From Lentisphaerota bacterium (GTDB lineage Bacteria > Verrucomicrobiota > Lentisphaeria > Victivallales > Victivallaceae): a stretch of DNA of 35,199 bases. This document shows, piece by piece, positions 1 through 7,414 of this stretch (the first letter of the stretch is position 1; each line of letters opens with the position of its first letter). The position numbers and the translations under genes were made by a program. Under the pieces are notes generated by a model. The model was not told the DNA's origin. It did not search any database and saw only the letters and a program-made list of their open reading frames with translations. The stretch lies in contig JAAEMX010000298.1 in assembly GCA_024225035.1 (NCBI GenBank), positions 1 to 35,199 of the forward strand, written 5' to 3'.

Positions 1-84
1 GCAAAGTTCGGCTATTTTGCGCCCTTTAAGACCTGCCATCACGATTTGAAATTTTTCCTGTGCTGTCCATTTCTTGCGACCCAT
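1..84 (-). CDS. IS3-type transposase OrfA, N-terminal part
   Basis: This is the first 28 codons of a gene that runs off the left edge. The peptide starts MGRKKWTAQEKFQIV and continues with a GLKGRKIAELC-like stretch. That is the usual beginning of the helix-turn-helix OrfA of IS3-family insertion sequences, which binds the element ends. A GGGAG ribosome binding site lies just before the ATG. The downstream OrfB integrase is outside the window, so the completeness of the element cannot be judged. The family call rests on the N-terminus only. Confidence 0.7.
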   Translation of the reverse strand, partial: MGRKKWTAQEKFQIVMAGLKGRKIAELC

Positions 85-90
85 AAAAAA

Positions 91-133
91 CTCCCATTTT
101 TTCTCTTAATTTATAACTTCTCTTAAATGGGAG
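91..133 (-). promoter_or_regulatory. Hairpin covering the transposase ribosome binding site
   Basis: CTCCCATTT at 91-99 and AAATGGGAG at 125-133 form a perfect 9-bp inverted repeat. Read on the minus strand, the GGGAG Shine-Dalgarno sequence of the IS3-type OrfA is in the 3' arm. A run of T and the ATG follow it. Such a hairpin would hide the ribosome binding site in transcripts that enter from outside and could also act as a terminator. Similar protection of transposase expression is known in several IS families; its use here is inferred. Confidence 0.5.
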
Positions 134-280
134 CAATATAGTCTTCAATTTACTGGTTCTCTACTCTTGCCAACTTTCTTCCTTGCTATTCCTCCAAAAT
201 CCTCTTTCATTTTCGATGATACATGATGCTAAAGAATATTTCAACAGTTAATTCATACTTTAAAAATATATATTAACTCA

Positions 281-325
281 CGCCGTGTGCAAATTTTTAT
301 TCAGCAAAAAAACTTGCACACAGCG
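281..325. terminator. Imperfect inverted repeat in a gene-free stretch
   Basis: The arms 281-292 and 314-325 pair over 12 bp with one G.T mismatch and a loop of about 21 nt. It lies about 90 bp past the stop of the minus-strand membrane protein gene that ends at 416, so it could be its terminator, but no clean U-run follows. The rest of 134-415 shows no gene or other structure to me. Confidence 0.3.
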
Positions 326-415
326 TTAACTCTTACTTTATATGTAAAAATCGAGACTAAATTAGTATACAATAGAATAATTATGCATATATTAACGTGG
401 TTTGTAGTATACCAG

Positions 416-667
416 CTATAAAATACAGCGAGTTTTGTGTTTTTTAAGTTCTTTTTTTCGATGGAAGTATTGCACGATTAAAGCTGATAATCCTATGACG
501 ATAAATATATTGCTCTCTATTAGTCCAGTTAAGGCAAAGTCGCCTAAGACAACAGGAATTCCGAATATGCAAGTTTCTTTTGCTGTTGCATAGAAAATGA
601 TATACGTTGTAAAACAAAGCCACATAAGCAATAATACAAACGCAAACTGATTAAATAGCTTTTGCAT
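416..667 (-). CDS. Small two-helix membrane protein, copy A
   Basis: This is an 83-residue protein with hydrophobic segments near residues 8-28 and 48-67 and a basic tail rich in Lys, Arg and His. It has no recognised domain. An AGGGAG ribosome binding site precedes the ATG. It resembles the 77-residue protein at 31022-31255 along its length: Phe-Phe/Leu-Phe-rich first helix, an Asp-Phe-Ala/Val-Leu-Thr turn, and a second helix ending in a Gln-Tyr-Phe plus basic tail. Both lie on the minus strand beside phage tail genes. Copy A lies downstream of the NC-family gene at 1133-2174, in the same orientation. The reading frame is intact although the neighbouring NC-family gene is frameshifted. A role as an immunity or lysis-type protein is possible; the function is not established. 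Confidence 0.65.
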   Translation of the reverse strand: MQKLFNQFAFVLLLMWLCFTTYIIFYATAKETCIFGIPVVLGDFALTGLIESNIFIVIGLSALIVQYFHRKKELKKHKTRCIL

Positions 668-790
668 TTTATTCTCCCTTTCTATTTCATAAATGTAGAG
701 GAATATTAATTATGTTAAGCTCAGGCCAAGTCAATGTCGTTATTGTGACAAAACACTATGGGTGACAATTTTAACATTATAGTAATAAAA

Positions 791-867
791 AAACTGGAAA
801 GAGAGCTTAACTCCTGACTGTCTCCTCTTCTCTACAGTCGCCCTCTTCTCGCCACCCTTTCCAGTTT
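791..867 (-). terminator. Nested stem-loop followed by a T-run on the minus strand
   Basis: AAACTGGAAAG at 791-801 pairs with CTTTCCAGTTT at 857-867 (11 bp). Inside, GACTGT at 816-821 pairs with ACAGTC at 834-839. On the minus strand the outer stem runs straight into about seven T residues, the pattern of an intrinsic terminator. It lies downstream of the NC-family gene ending at 1133 and upstream of the membrane protein gene starting at 667. The enclosed 55 nt with a second stem are more than a terminator needs, so a small structured RNA is an alternative. I see no gene in the rest of 668-1132. Confidence 0.5.
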
Positions 868-1101
868 GTTGCTTAAAAACTATACTAATTTAGTATATAT
901 AGGTTTTGTCTAGTGTCAAGTTAATCTAGTATTTTTTAGTGGAAAAAATGTTACAATATTTTATTCAGGTTTTGGTTCATGTACTTTCTCTGTTTACATT
1001 GAGATGTGGGGACTAATATTGGTGTTGATTTTGAAGCATTGCCGACAAACAATAAGAGCCGGTAAAGTTGCAGGTAAGGATTAAAGAGAGAATACATACA
1101 G

Positions 1102-1126
1102 AGTAGAACCCTATGAGGGTTCTACT
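1102..1126. repeat. Perfect 11-bp inverted repeat next to the NC-family stop codon
   Basis: AGTAGAACCCT at 1102-1112 and AGGGTTCTACT at 1116-1126 are exact reverse complements with a 3-nt loop. The structure begins seven bases past the stop of the minus-strand gene at 1133. It would form a strong mRNA 3' hairpin but has no U-run. It may protect the message end or help to terminate transcription. Confidence 0.45.
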
Positions 1127-1132
1127 GCCGTG

Positions 1133-2174
1133 TCAAATATTTGAGTTTGATTGCACCAGTTCTTTGAGGAAAAGCATTCTTTTGAAAAAACTTCCTGTTA
1201 CATTCACACTTAAAGGTAATTTGCGGGTGAATTTATTAATAATGTGTTTAAACTCCTTGGCACTGGAATTATAATTGCTTTGAAGCAGTTTTATCAAGTC
1301 TTTAGCAAGCTGTGTATTGTGTCGTTTAAAATGGAAAAAATTGCTTGCATTATCTGTCCGATAATTATTCATTAGTTCAATTGCAATTGGAATTAATTTA
1401 CTCCCTTGTTTTGTTATATTGATATACTCTTTTATTTCTTTGGTTGTACTTAGTTTTTTGCCTATTTTGCTGCTTGCAATTTTATAATATCTTGAAGGAT
1501 ATTGTTTATTTTCTCTTTTTAGAACATGGGGTTTTTTGTTACTTGGGGGCCTAAAATTTAATAAGTCGCTACCATTTTCAGAAAGGGTGACTACTTGAAA
1601 TTTACTAAAGTTAGCTTGAAATGGATAGTCATACTCAAGTAAAACGCTATCCACAACTCCTACTCTCGCAAGAAACCTGACAGCATACTTATGACAATTA
1701 AAATATTTTGTACTATATTGCGGCCCTCCAACATAATATTTTTGGTTATTGCTATTAACTTTTTCATCCTTATCAACCGATGAATCTTCCTCAAAATACT
1801 CCAATGCTTTGTGATATTTTCTTGTGCTGATTTTATGGGTTCTCACGAAGAAGTTTTCTGGTGGCAATGATCCCCCTATACATTCTATAGCGAATATCAA
1901 TCTCATTTAGAATTCGCCCTTCTTTATAGGTCCCTTTCATTACATCAGTAACTGCTTCGTTAAACGAAAAATTTTGTCTAGGGTATAATCCGAAAGCTAG
2001 AGTGACTTCCCAAGTACAAGACATTGTAAAAAAGTTAAATTGATTTGTTAACCTGCTTAAAAATACCAGTGAGTGTCCAGAGGTTGCTTTCTGAAATATG
2101 CTGTTGTTGAATTTTGTTCCTGTAATCATAGCATAGCTAATTAAGTATTGTGTCGACGTTATACTCCCTTGCAA
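1133..2174 (-). pseudogene. NC-family protein copy 1 (putative papain-like fold hydrolase), frameshifted
   Basis: Two overlapping frames, 1833-2174 and 1133-1906, together encode one protein of about 346 residues. The N-terminal part has a Gly-His-Ser-Leu-Val-Phe-Leu motif near residue 34 and a Phe-Gly-Leu-Tyr-Pro turn. The second frame has GPQYSTKYFNCHKYA and ends in a conserved KRxLFLKE-like tail. His first, then Asn-Cys, is the order of permuted NlpC/P60 or LRAT-like thiol hydrolases, so His and Cys may be catalytic; this is inference. Copies 2 and 3 lie at 12871-13850 and 13863-14309. The frame change falls near a run of five G (plus-strand C at 1872-1876), so it could be decay, slippage or a sequencing error. 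The extreme N-terminus is uncertain: the TTG at 2174 is the longest frame, and the paralogues start about eight codons later. A phage gp25 stub follows on the other strand. Confidence 0.6.
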
Positions 2175-2305
2175 TTATTATTTTTATTTAAAACGCAACG
2201 CACAATAAATTAGTCAATAAAAGTTATGTTCAAGTTACATTTTTAAAATCTAATTATTTATAAAAATAGAAGGCTACCCATTTCTGAATATAAAAAGGAA
2301 GTGCT

Positions 2306-2389
2306 GTGACTAATATAGATAAAAACGGTGATGATGTATTAAGTGACTATATTATTATAGGCAGTGCTGTCCACCTTTTTTTTATTTGA
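2306..2389 (+). pseudogene. Phage baseplate gpW/gp25 gene, 5' stub (module A)
   Basis: A GTG start follows the AAAAAGGAAG that corresponds to the ribosome binding site of the two better gp25 copies. The first residues read MTNIDKNGDDVLS, matching the MTGIDKNSGKSLS start of the intact copy at 31466. Similarity is lost after about 13 codons and a stop follows at 2387-2389. The DNA between this stub and the gpV stub at 2431 shows nothing else. Confidence 0.55.
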
Positions 2390-2430
2390 TGAAGACCTTG
2401 TGAGAGGTAATGGTATTATAATCTTATGCA

Positions 2431-2583
2431 ATGTCGAAAATAAGTCCAGGCGAAGACTGGGGGGAGGGCATAGTGATTACCGGCAATCTATCAGGATACC
2501 TTTTCGATAACTGACTCAGCTCAGGCTATTACAAAATAACCTTTGCTGATGGAGTAAAACTTGAGTATGATTCAGTAATTTAA
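2431..2583 (+). pseudogene. Phage baseplate protein gpV remnant (module A)
   Basis: One frame reads ISPGEDWGEGIVI, then a stop, then KITFADGVKLEYDS. These match ISPGGDLAQDIVI and KLTFADGAKLEYDS of the gpV gene at 30471-31013, in the same order and with a similar spacing. The 5' and 3' thirds are missing and at least two stops interrupt the frame. gpV forms the membrane-piercing spike of contractile tails. Its position after, not before, the gp25 stub suggests that pieces of two modules were joined. Confidence 0.55.
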
Positions 2584-2623
2584 GACTTTCACAGATAGGA
2601 TCAATATGAAAAATAGAAAATAA

Positions 2624-3382
2624 CTACAGGAGATTTTTTGCAACGATCACTTCGGTGCCTAAGTTATTGAATTGTTTTATTGTCGACTTGCTTACTTTTG
2701 AATCTGTTATTATTGCATCAATTTTATCAATAGACTCAGTATGGAAATTTGATATTTTGCCTAGTTTAGAATGATCGGCAATTACATATATTTTCCCATT
2801 TGACTGCTTTATAATTTGTTTGTTTGCCGGGACTTCCTGGTGAATAAGAGTAGAAAGTCCATGTTTCGGGTGTATTCCATTCACTCCTAAAAATGTAATT
2901 GAACTATGTATGTTTGACAGATTTTGAAGTGTTATGTCTCCAATAAGAGACCTGGGTTTTTTTCTGTATTCACCGCCTAATATAATCAAATCTAAATTAT
3001 CATTGCATTTAGAAAAGTTTATTGCAAGGTTATTCGTTACAACTGTGGTCTGCTGAGTTATTGAGTATAATAGGTGCAGAACAGTAGAACCGCTGTTCAT
3101 CAAAACAATGTCGCCTTCAGAAACTAAGGACGCGGCATATTTACCTATTATCTCTTTTTCTTCTGCAAAAACAGTATTCTTTATGCCAAAAAAGTTGTTC
3201 TTTAGAGTGGCTGAACCATATTTTCTATCAACAAAACCTTTTTGGGCTAAATCATTTAAATCTCTTCTTATTGTTATTACAGAAACGTCCAGTTCTTCGC
3301 TCAATCGTTGAACTGTCAGTTCTTTCGACTGCATTAATAAAGAAATAATTTTATCTTGTCTATTTTTTATAATTTCTGACAT
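2624..3382 (-). CDS. DeoR/GlpR-family transcriptional repressor of the ula-type operon
   Basis: This 252-residue protein has the two-part DeoR layout. An N-terminal winged helix-turn-helix (about residues 6-57) contains LTVQRLSEELDVSVITIRRD and a following basic wing. A C-terminal sugar-phosphate sensor domain has the usual GDIVLMNSGST segment, a TNNLAI segment and a late ADHSK segment. UlaR and GlpR share this architecture and bind phosphorylated sugars. The gene is transcribed away from ulaG, with about 220 bp between the two starts, so it probably controls the divergent promoter and itself. The likely inducer is a phosphorylated intermediate of the neighbouring pathway. I leave the symbol empty because orthology to ulaR cannot be shown from the sequence alone. 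Confidence 0.85.
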   Translation of the reverse strand: MSEIIKNRQDKIISLLMQSKELTVQRLSEELDVSVITIRRDLNDLAQKGFVDRKYGSATLKNNFFGIKNTVFAEEKEIIGKYAASLVSEGDIVLMNSGSTVLHLLYSITQQTTVVTNNLAINFSKCNDNLDLIILGGEYRKKPRSLIGDITLQNLSNIHSSITFLGVNGIHPKHGLSTLIHQEVPANKQIIKQSNGKIYVIADHSKLGKISNFHTESIDKIDAIITDSKVSKSTIKQFNNLGTEVIVAKNLL

Positions 3383-3404
3383 TTGTGCTATGGGCTCTCT
3401 AATA

Positions 3405-3432
3405 ATGATTATATCAAATATATGATTATACT
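3405..3432 (+). promoter_or_regulatory. Direct repeat and -10-like box in the divergent regulator/ulaG promoter region
   Basis: ATGATTATA occurs at 3405-3413 and again at 3422-3430, starts 17 bp apart. The second copy overlaps TATACT at 3427-3432, a good -10 hexamer for rightward transcription. A clear -35 box is not visible. A repressor bound to the repeats would block this promoter. The regulator gene starts at 3382, so both genes could be controlled from here. Assignment as a DeoR-type operator is inferred. Confidence 0.35.
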
Positions 3433-3602
3433 ATACCTAAAAAGGCAAATATTCAATAAAGAAGATGTTTTTTTATGGAGAAACGATCAAAAAAATCATA
3501 GAAAGGTTCAAAAAGGGCTTGAAAAGATCGCTTATAATGAATATTATTAATAATAACAGTTCAATGAATAAACCAAAAATATACATACTAAGGATGATTT
3601 CA

Positions 3603-4667
3603 ATGAGTAATGTTTTTTCAATAACAAGAGAAGAATGGATATTAAGTACATTTCCTGAATGGGGAACGTGGTTAAATGAAGAAATTGAAAGTACAAACGT
3701 TGAACCAGGTACTTTTGCTATGTGGTGGTTAGGTTGTACCGGCATATGGTTAAAGTCTGAAGGTAATGCTAATATTTTAGTTGATTTATGGTGCAAAACA
3801 GGAAAAAGAAGCCATGGCAATGGTTTAATGAAAAAAGGACACCAGCACCAAAAGATGATTGGTTGTGTTGCTTTGCAGCCAAATTTGAGAAATGTTCCAT
3901 GCGTAATTGATCCATTTGCAATAAAAACTGTTGATGCGGTGCTTGCTACACATGATCATGGTGATCATATTGATATAAATGTTGCAGCTGCAGTTATGCA
4001 GAACTGCCCTGATACTGTGCCATTTATAGGACCGCAGGCTTGTGTGGATTTATGGGTAAAATGGGGTGTTCCCAAAGAGAGATGTATCGTTGTAAAACCT
4101 GGAAGTACGGTTAAAATCAAGGATACAGAAATTGTTGCACTTGATTCGTTTGACAGAACAGAGCTTGTAACAGCATCTCCTGACACAGTGCTTAAAGGTA
4201 AAATGCCTCAGGATATGGACAAGCTTGCGGTGAACTACTTATTTAAAACTCCAGGTGGAAATCTTTATCATAGCGGTGATTCTCATTATTCCAATTATTT
4301 TGCGAAACACGGAAACGATCATAAAATCGATGTTGCTCTTGGTTCATACGGAGAAAACCCTAGAGGAATGACTGACAAGCTCTCAGCTGTAGATATTTTG
4401 AAGATGGCTGAATGCTTAAATACAAGTGTTGTTATACCGTTTCATCATGATATCTGGACAAACTTCAAAGCTGACCCTAAAGAAATTACAACTTTGTGGG
4501 AAATGAAGAGATATAAACTTCAATATAAATTTAAACCATTTATCTGGGAAGTCGGCGGAAAATTTGTATGGCCAGACGACAAAGATAAAAGAGAATACAT
4601 GTATGACAGAGGATTCCATGATGCATTTGCCATAGAGCCAGACCTTCCATTTAAAACACTTTTATAA
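3603..4667 (+). CDS. ulaG: L-ascorbate-6-phosphate lactonase UlaG
   Basis: UlaG is a cytoplasmic metal-dependent beta-lactamase-fold enzyme that opens the lactone ring of L-ascorbate 6-phosphate to 3-keto-L-gulonate 6-phosphate. The protein matches E. coli UlaG almost end to end: [12 protein letters not shown] at the start, [17 protein letters not shown], the metal site [38 protein letters not shown] and a C-terminal EPDLPFK. From 3603 it is 354 residues, the same length as E. coli UlaG, and AAGGAT precedes the ATG. The open frame extends upstream to 3465, but those 46 codons look unlike the family and are probably leader DNA. It is the first gene of the operon and is followed after 20 bp by the propeller gene. 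All expected metal ligands appear present. Confidence 0.95.
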   Translation: MSNVFSITREEWILSTFPEWGTWLNEEIESTNVEPGTFAMWWLGCTGIWLKSEGNANILVDLWCKTGKRSHGNGLMKKGHQHQKMIGCVALQPNLRNVPCVIDPFAIKTVDAVLATHDHGDHIDINVAAAVMQNCPDTVPFIGPQACVDLWVKWGVPKERCIVVKPGSTVKIKDTEIVALDSFDRTELVTASPDTVLKGKMPQDMDKLAVNYLFKTPGGNLYHSGDSHYSNYFAKHGNDHKIDVALGSYGENPRGMTDKLSAVDILKMAECLNTSVVIPFHHDIWTNFKADPKEITTLWEMKRYKLQYKFKPFIWEVGGKFVWPDDKDKREYMYDRGFHDAFAIEPDLPFKTLL

Positions 4668-4687
4668 AATAGAGCAGGGAATAGACT

Positions 4688-5731
4688 ATGAGATTCAGAA
4701 AACATTATTTAGCTGATATTTTCAAATGCTATGCTGTCTCAAGTGTAAAAATTAATGGAGAAACCAACCTTATTTTTGCAGGAGAAGGCAAAGACGCTGG
4801 AATGTATGTATTTAGCGGAAAGAACTTTGATAAGAAAACAACTATTTGGGAAAACAGTGGGGGAACAATGTCTATTTCTCCATTGCCTGAAAAAGATGGA
4901 TATTTTCTAGCTTCCAAAGGGTTTGTTTCTATGGTTGAAGCTCAGGAAAGCCATGTTGTAATAGTTAGATACAAAAATGGCAGCTTTTCTTATGAAAAGA
5001 TAGCAGATTTGCCTTATCTACACAGGTTTGATCTTTTAACCGGTGAAGATGGCACAAAGTACTTTCTTGGAGCTACTATTGCAGATTACAAAGAGAATAA
5101 AGAAGACTGGTCACATCCCGGAAAACTATACGTTAGTGAGTTTCCGGAAGATTTAGATAGCAACATTAAACTTGAACTGGATGTGATCAAGGATGGGCTT
5201 ACAATTAATCATGGATACTGTAAAGGTATCTATGATGGGGTAGAGGCAGGCTATATTGGCGCTAAAGAAGGCATGTTCGTCGCAATACCGCCTAAGGTCA
5301 AAGGCGGTAGTTGGCAAGTAGAACAGATCATGGATACACCGATTAGCGATATGGCTGTAATCGATATTGATGGAGATGGAGAGCTTGAGATAGCAACAAT
5401 ATCGCCATTCCATGGAGATAGGTTTAATATCTACAAAAAAATAAATGGTGAGTATAAAATTGTTTACAGCTATCCGGTTTACCAGAATTTCTATCATACT
5501 GTTGTAAGCTGTACCCTTAAAGGTAAACCTGCCTTTGTAGGTGGTGCAAGACGAAACAGGATGCAATTATTTGTTATTACTTATGACAAAGATAAAGAAC
5601 AATTTATAAGTAGCATAGTAGATGAAGGTGTCGGCCCAAGTAACTCTTTTGTTGTTAATGAAAATGACAGGGAAATAATACTTTCTGCAAATAGGCAGAT
5701 CGGTCATGCAACAGCTTATTATGTTGAATAG
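4688..5731 (+). CDS. Cytoplasmic beta-propeller (FG-GAP-like) protein of the ula-type operon
   Basis: This is a 347-residue protein with no signal peptide or membrane segment. It is built of repeated beta-rich units with aromatic and Gly-rich turns. Near residue 223 it has VIDIDGDGELEIATISPFHGD, the calcium-loop signature of FG-GAP/VCBS propellers. Conserved-looking histidines occur in an INHGYCKG segment, in SPFHGD and in a YHTVVSC segment. An AGGGA ribosome binding site and only 20 bp separate it from ulaG, so the two are co-transcribed. Most FG-GAP proteins are exported, and a cytoplasmic one inside a catabolic operon is unusual. The fold also occurs in sugar enzymes such as fungal aldos-2-ulose dehydratase, so a lyase, isomerase or lactonase role is possible, but no catalytic motif proves it. 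It is not part of the known ula pathway. Confidence 0.75.
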   Translation: MRFRKHYLADIFKCYAVSSVKINGETNLIFAGEGKDAGMYVFSGKNFDKKTTIWENSGGTMSISPLPEKDGYFLASKGFVSMVEAQESHVVIVRYKNGSFSYEKIADLPYLHRFDLLTGEDGTKYFLGATIADYKENKEDWSHPGKLYVSEFPEDLDSNIKLELDVIKDGLTINHGYCKGIYDGVEAGYIGAKEGMFVAIPPKVKGGSWQVEQIMDTPISDMAVIDIDGDGELEIATISPFHGDRFNIYKKINGEYKIVYSYPVYQNFYHTVVSCTLKGKPAFVGGARRNRMQLFVITYDKDKEQFISSIVDEGVGPSNSFVVNENDREIILSANRQIGHATAYYVE

Positions 5732-5740
5732 ATAAGTTTA

Positions 5741-5784
5741 GGCTATGATGCATTTATCATAAAAATGAATAGTGCATTATAGCC
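5741..5784 (+). terminator. Stem-loop after the propeller gene
   Basis: GGCTATGATGCA at 5741-5752 pairs with TGCATTATAGCC at 5773-5784 (12 bp, one G.T pair, 20-nt loop). It starts ten bases after the propeller stop. No U-run follows, so it may be an mRNA-stabilising or attenuating hairpin between ulaG-propeller and the transporter. The stretch 5785-6101 contains no intact gene. Confidence 0.4.
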
Positions 5785-6101
5785 ATACAAAATTCGTTTC
5801 ACGTAAATTAAACTTTTTATAGTTTTACAATATTGAATTAACCGCCCTAAACAGAAAAAAATCTAATAAGGGAGAACACCACAAGATGGCCGTCCTTTGA
5901 AGGTATAAAGACGTTGGAAGGTTGAGTACATAAATGCTTGTCTTCAAAACGTAAGGTGAGATTATAAGGTAATCAAGTATTCAGTATTTGCTCATCTCGC
6001 CAGCCTGGGTATTATAGATCGAAATCTTGACTTTGAGACTAGTTCTAATATTACACAAAGATTAATTATCTAATTATATTAACTGAAGAATAGGGAGTAT
6101 T

Positions 6102-7337
6102 ATGAAAAAGGTTTTATTGCTGTCATCTATGATATTTATGGCATATACAGGCATTGTTTGGGGCATATTAGGAGTTATAGTCAAAAGCGTTGCCAGTGAT
6201 ATGAATGTTACTGCGTCAGCAGTTGCAGGAAGCTATTCATTCTTCTCTCTGGCTTCGGGGATAGTGGTGGTTTTGTCGACAGGACTTTTTCTACAGTATA
6301 TTTCTTTAAAAAAACTTGCACTGCTTGCATGTGCCATTCCAGTTATCAGCGCTGGATTGTTTTTTACAACTAACAGCCTAATTGGTTTCAGGTTCATACT
6401 TCTATTTTTCGGAATTGGCTTTGGAATGTGCTGTTGTCTTTCATACTACTTAATAGTGCTAGCCTCAAATAATAAAAACAGAGCTTCACTTATGGCTATT
6501 ATCTCATTTTTATTTGGTTTGGGGACTATGGTTACACCTATTGCCGGAAGCCATATGCTTGCAAGTGGTATAAATTGGAGATATATATGTTTGATATTTT
6601 CTGCTATATTAGTTGCACTTTTTATGATTATTTTATTTAGCAAATTTGCAGCAGAAAAGACAGGTGATGAGACTCCGAGTGAAACAAATAAGTTAAGTTT
6701 GAAAGAAGAAATTAAAACCTGGCCCTTTGTTGTGTACCTTATTGCTTTGACCCTGATGGCATATATGGCTGCTGAGATTACTGTCATAACATGGCTTGTT
6801 GTCTATGGGCAGGTAAAACTCAACCTTAGTATTGTAGATGCAGGTATACTGTCGTCAGTGTTTTGGTTTAGTGTGTTAATTGGAAGAATCTTAACTGGTA
6901 TTGTACTCAAAAAAATAAGTACAGAAATATATATAATTTTTGTTTCTCTTTTTTCAGGTATTTGCATAGTTGTTTTTTCATTATTCAGTATGCCTATAAT
7001 ATTAGTTTACGGCCTTGTAGCTTTCATGGGATTAGGTCTTTCAGCTTTGTACCCAGTATTGACTGCATTTGGGACAACACAAATACCAAAAGCCTCACCA
7101 AGGCTGTTTACATTGATTGTTGGTATTGGTTGGATTGGTATGAGTGTAGGTCCAATGTTGACAAGCAAAATTAAGTCACTGTTTGGACTTACTACAGTAT
7201 TCATTGTTTGTGCAGCCTTGTGTTTTGTTATGGCAATATTGACTGTAATAGTAAAAGTAATCAACTATACTAAAAACAGGGTAAAGTCCTCCAACACTAT
7301 GAAATGCACAGAATTTGATAAGTGCCAGGCAGGGTGA
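6102..7337 (+). CDS. Major facilitator superfamily transporter (TsgA/FHS-like), probable sugar or sugar-acid importer
   Basis: This 411-residue protein has about twelve hydrophobic helices in two halves, joined by a charged loop near residues 185-208 (KFAAEKTGDETPSETNKLSL). The pattern, including a long glycine-rich first half and a YPVLTAFGTTQIP-like segment in the second half, resembles TsgA and the FHS group that includes fucose permease. Such carriers use the proton gradient and deliver unmodified substrate to the cytoplasm. In E. coli, ascorbate enters through the PTS UlaABC and is phosphorylated on the way. Here the carrier stands next to a kinase, so uptake and phosphorylation appear to be separate steps. 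TAGGGAG precedes the ATG. The long 5' gap of 370 bp leaves room for its own promoter. The substrate is not readable from the sequence. Confidence 0.85.
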   Translation: MKKVLLLSSMIFMAYTGIVWGILGVIVKSVASDMNVTASAVAGSYSFFSLASGIVVVLSTGLFLQYISLKKLALLACAIPVISAGLFFTTNSLIGFRFILLFFGIGFGMCCCLSYYLIVLASNNKNRASLMAIISFLFGLGTMVTPIAGSHMLASGINWRYICLIFSAILVALFMIILFSKFAAEKTGDETPSETNKLSLKEEIKTWPFVVYLIALTLMAYMAAEITVITWLVVYGQVKLNLSIVDAGILSSVFWFSVLIGRILTGIVLKKISTEIYIIFVSLFSGICIVVFSLFSMPIILVYGLVAFMGLGLSALYPVLTAFGTTQIPKASPRLFTLIVGIGWIGMSVGPMLTSKIKSLFGLTTVFIVCAALCFVMAILTVIVKVINYTKNRVKSSNTMKCTEFDKCQAG

Positions 7338-7414
7338 CTTAAATATAACGTCCTTTAATTTTCTTAATAAATATAATTTGATTCGAGCTATACTTTAAAA
7401 GATGGGAAAAGCAT

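Noticed and set aside
281..325. CRISPR-like or att-site repeat
   Set aside because: It is a single imperfect hairpin without further copies or spacers in the window.
3465..3602. N-terminal extension of UlaG in the open frame
   Set aside because: The 46 extra residues do not resemble UlaG, while the ATG at 3603 gives exactly the usual 354 residues and has a ribosome binding site.
5153..5566. Minus-strand frame of 137 residues inside the propeller gene
   Set aside because: It is antisense to a clear coding gene and has no recognisable motif.
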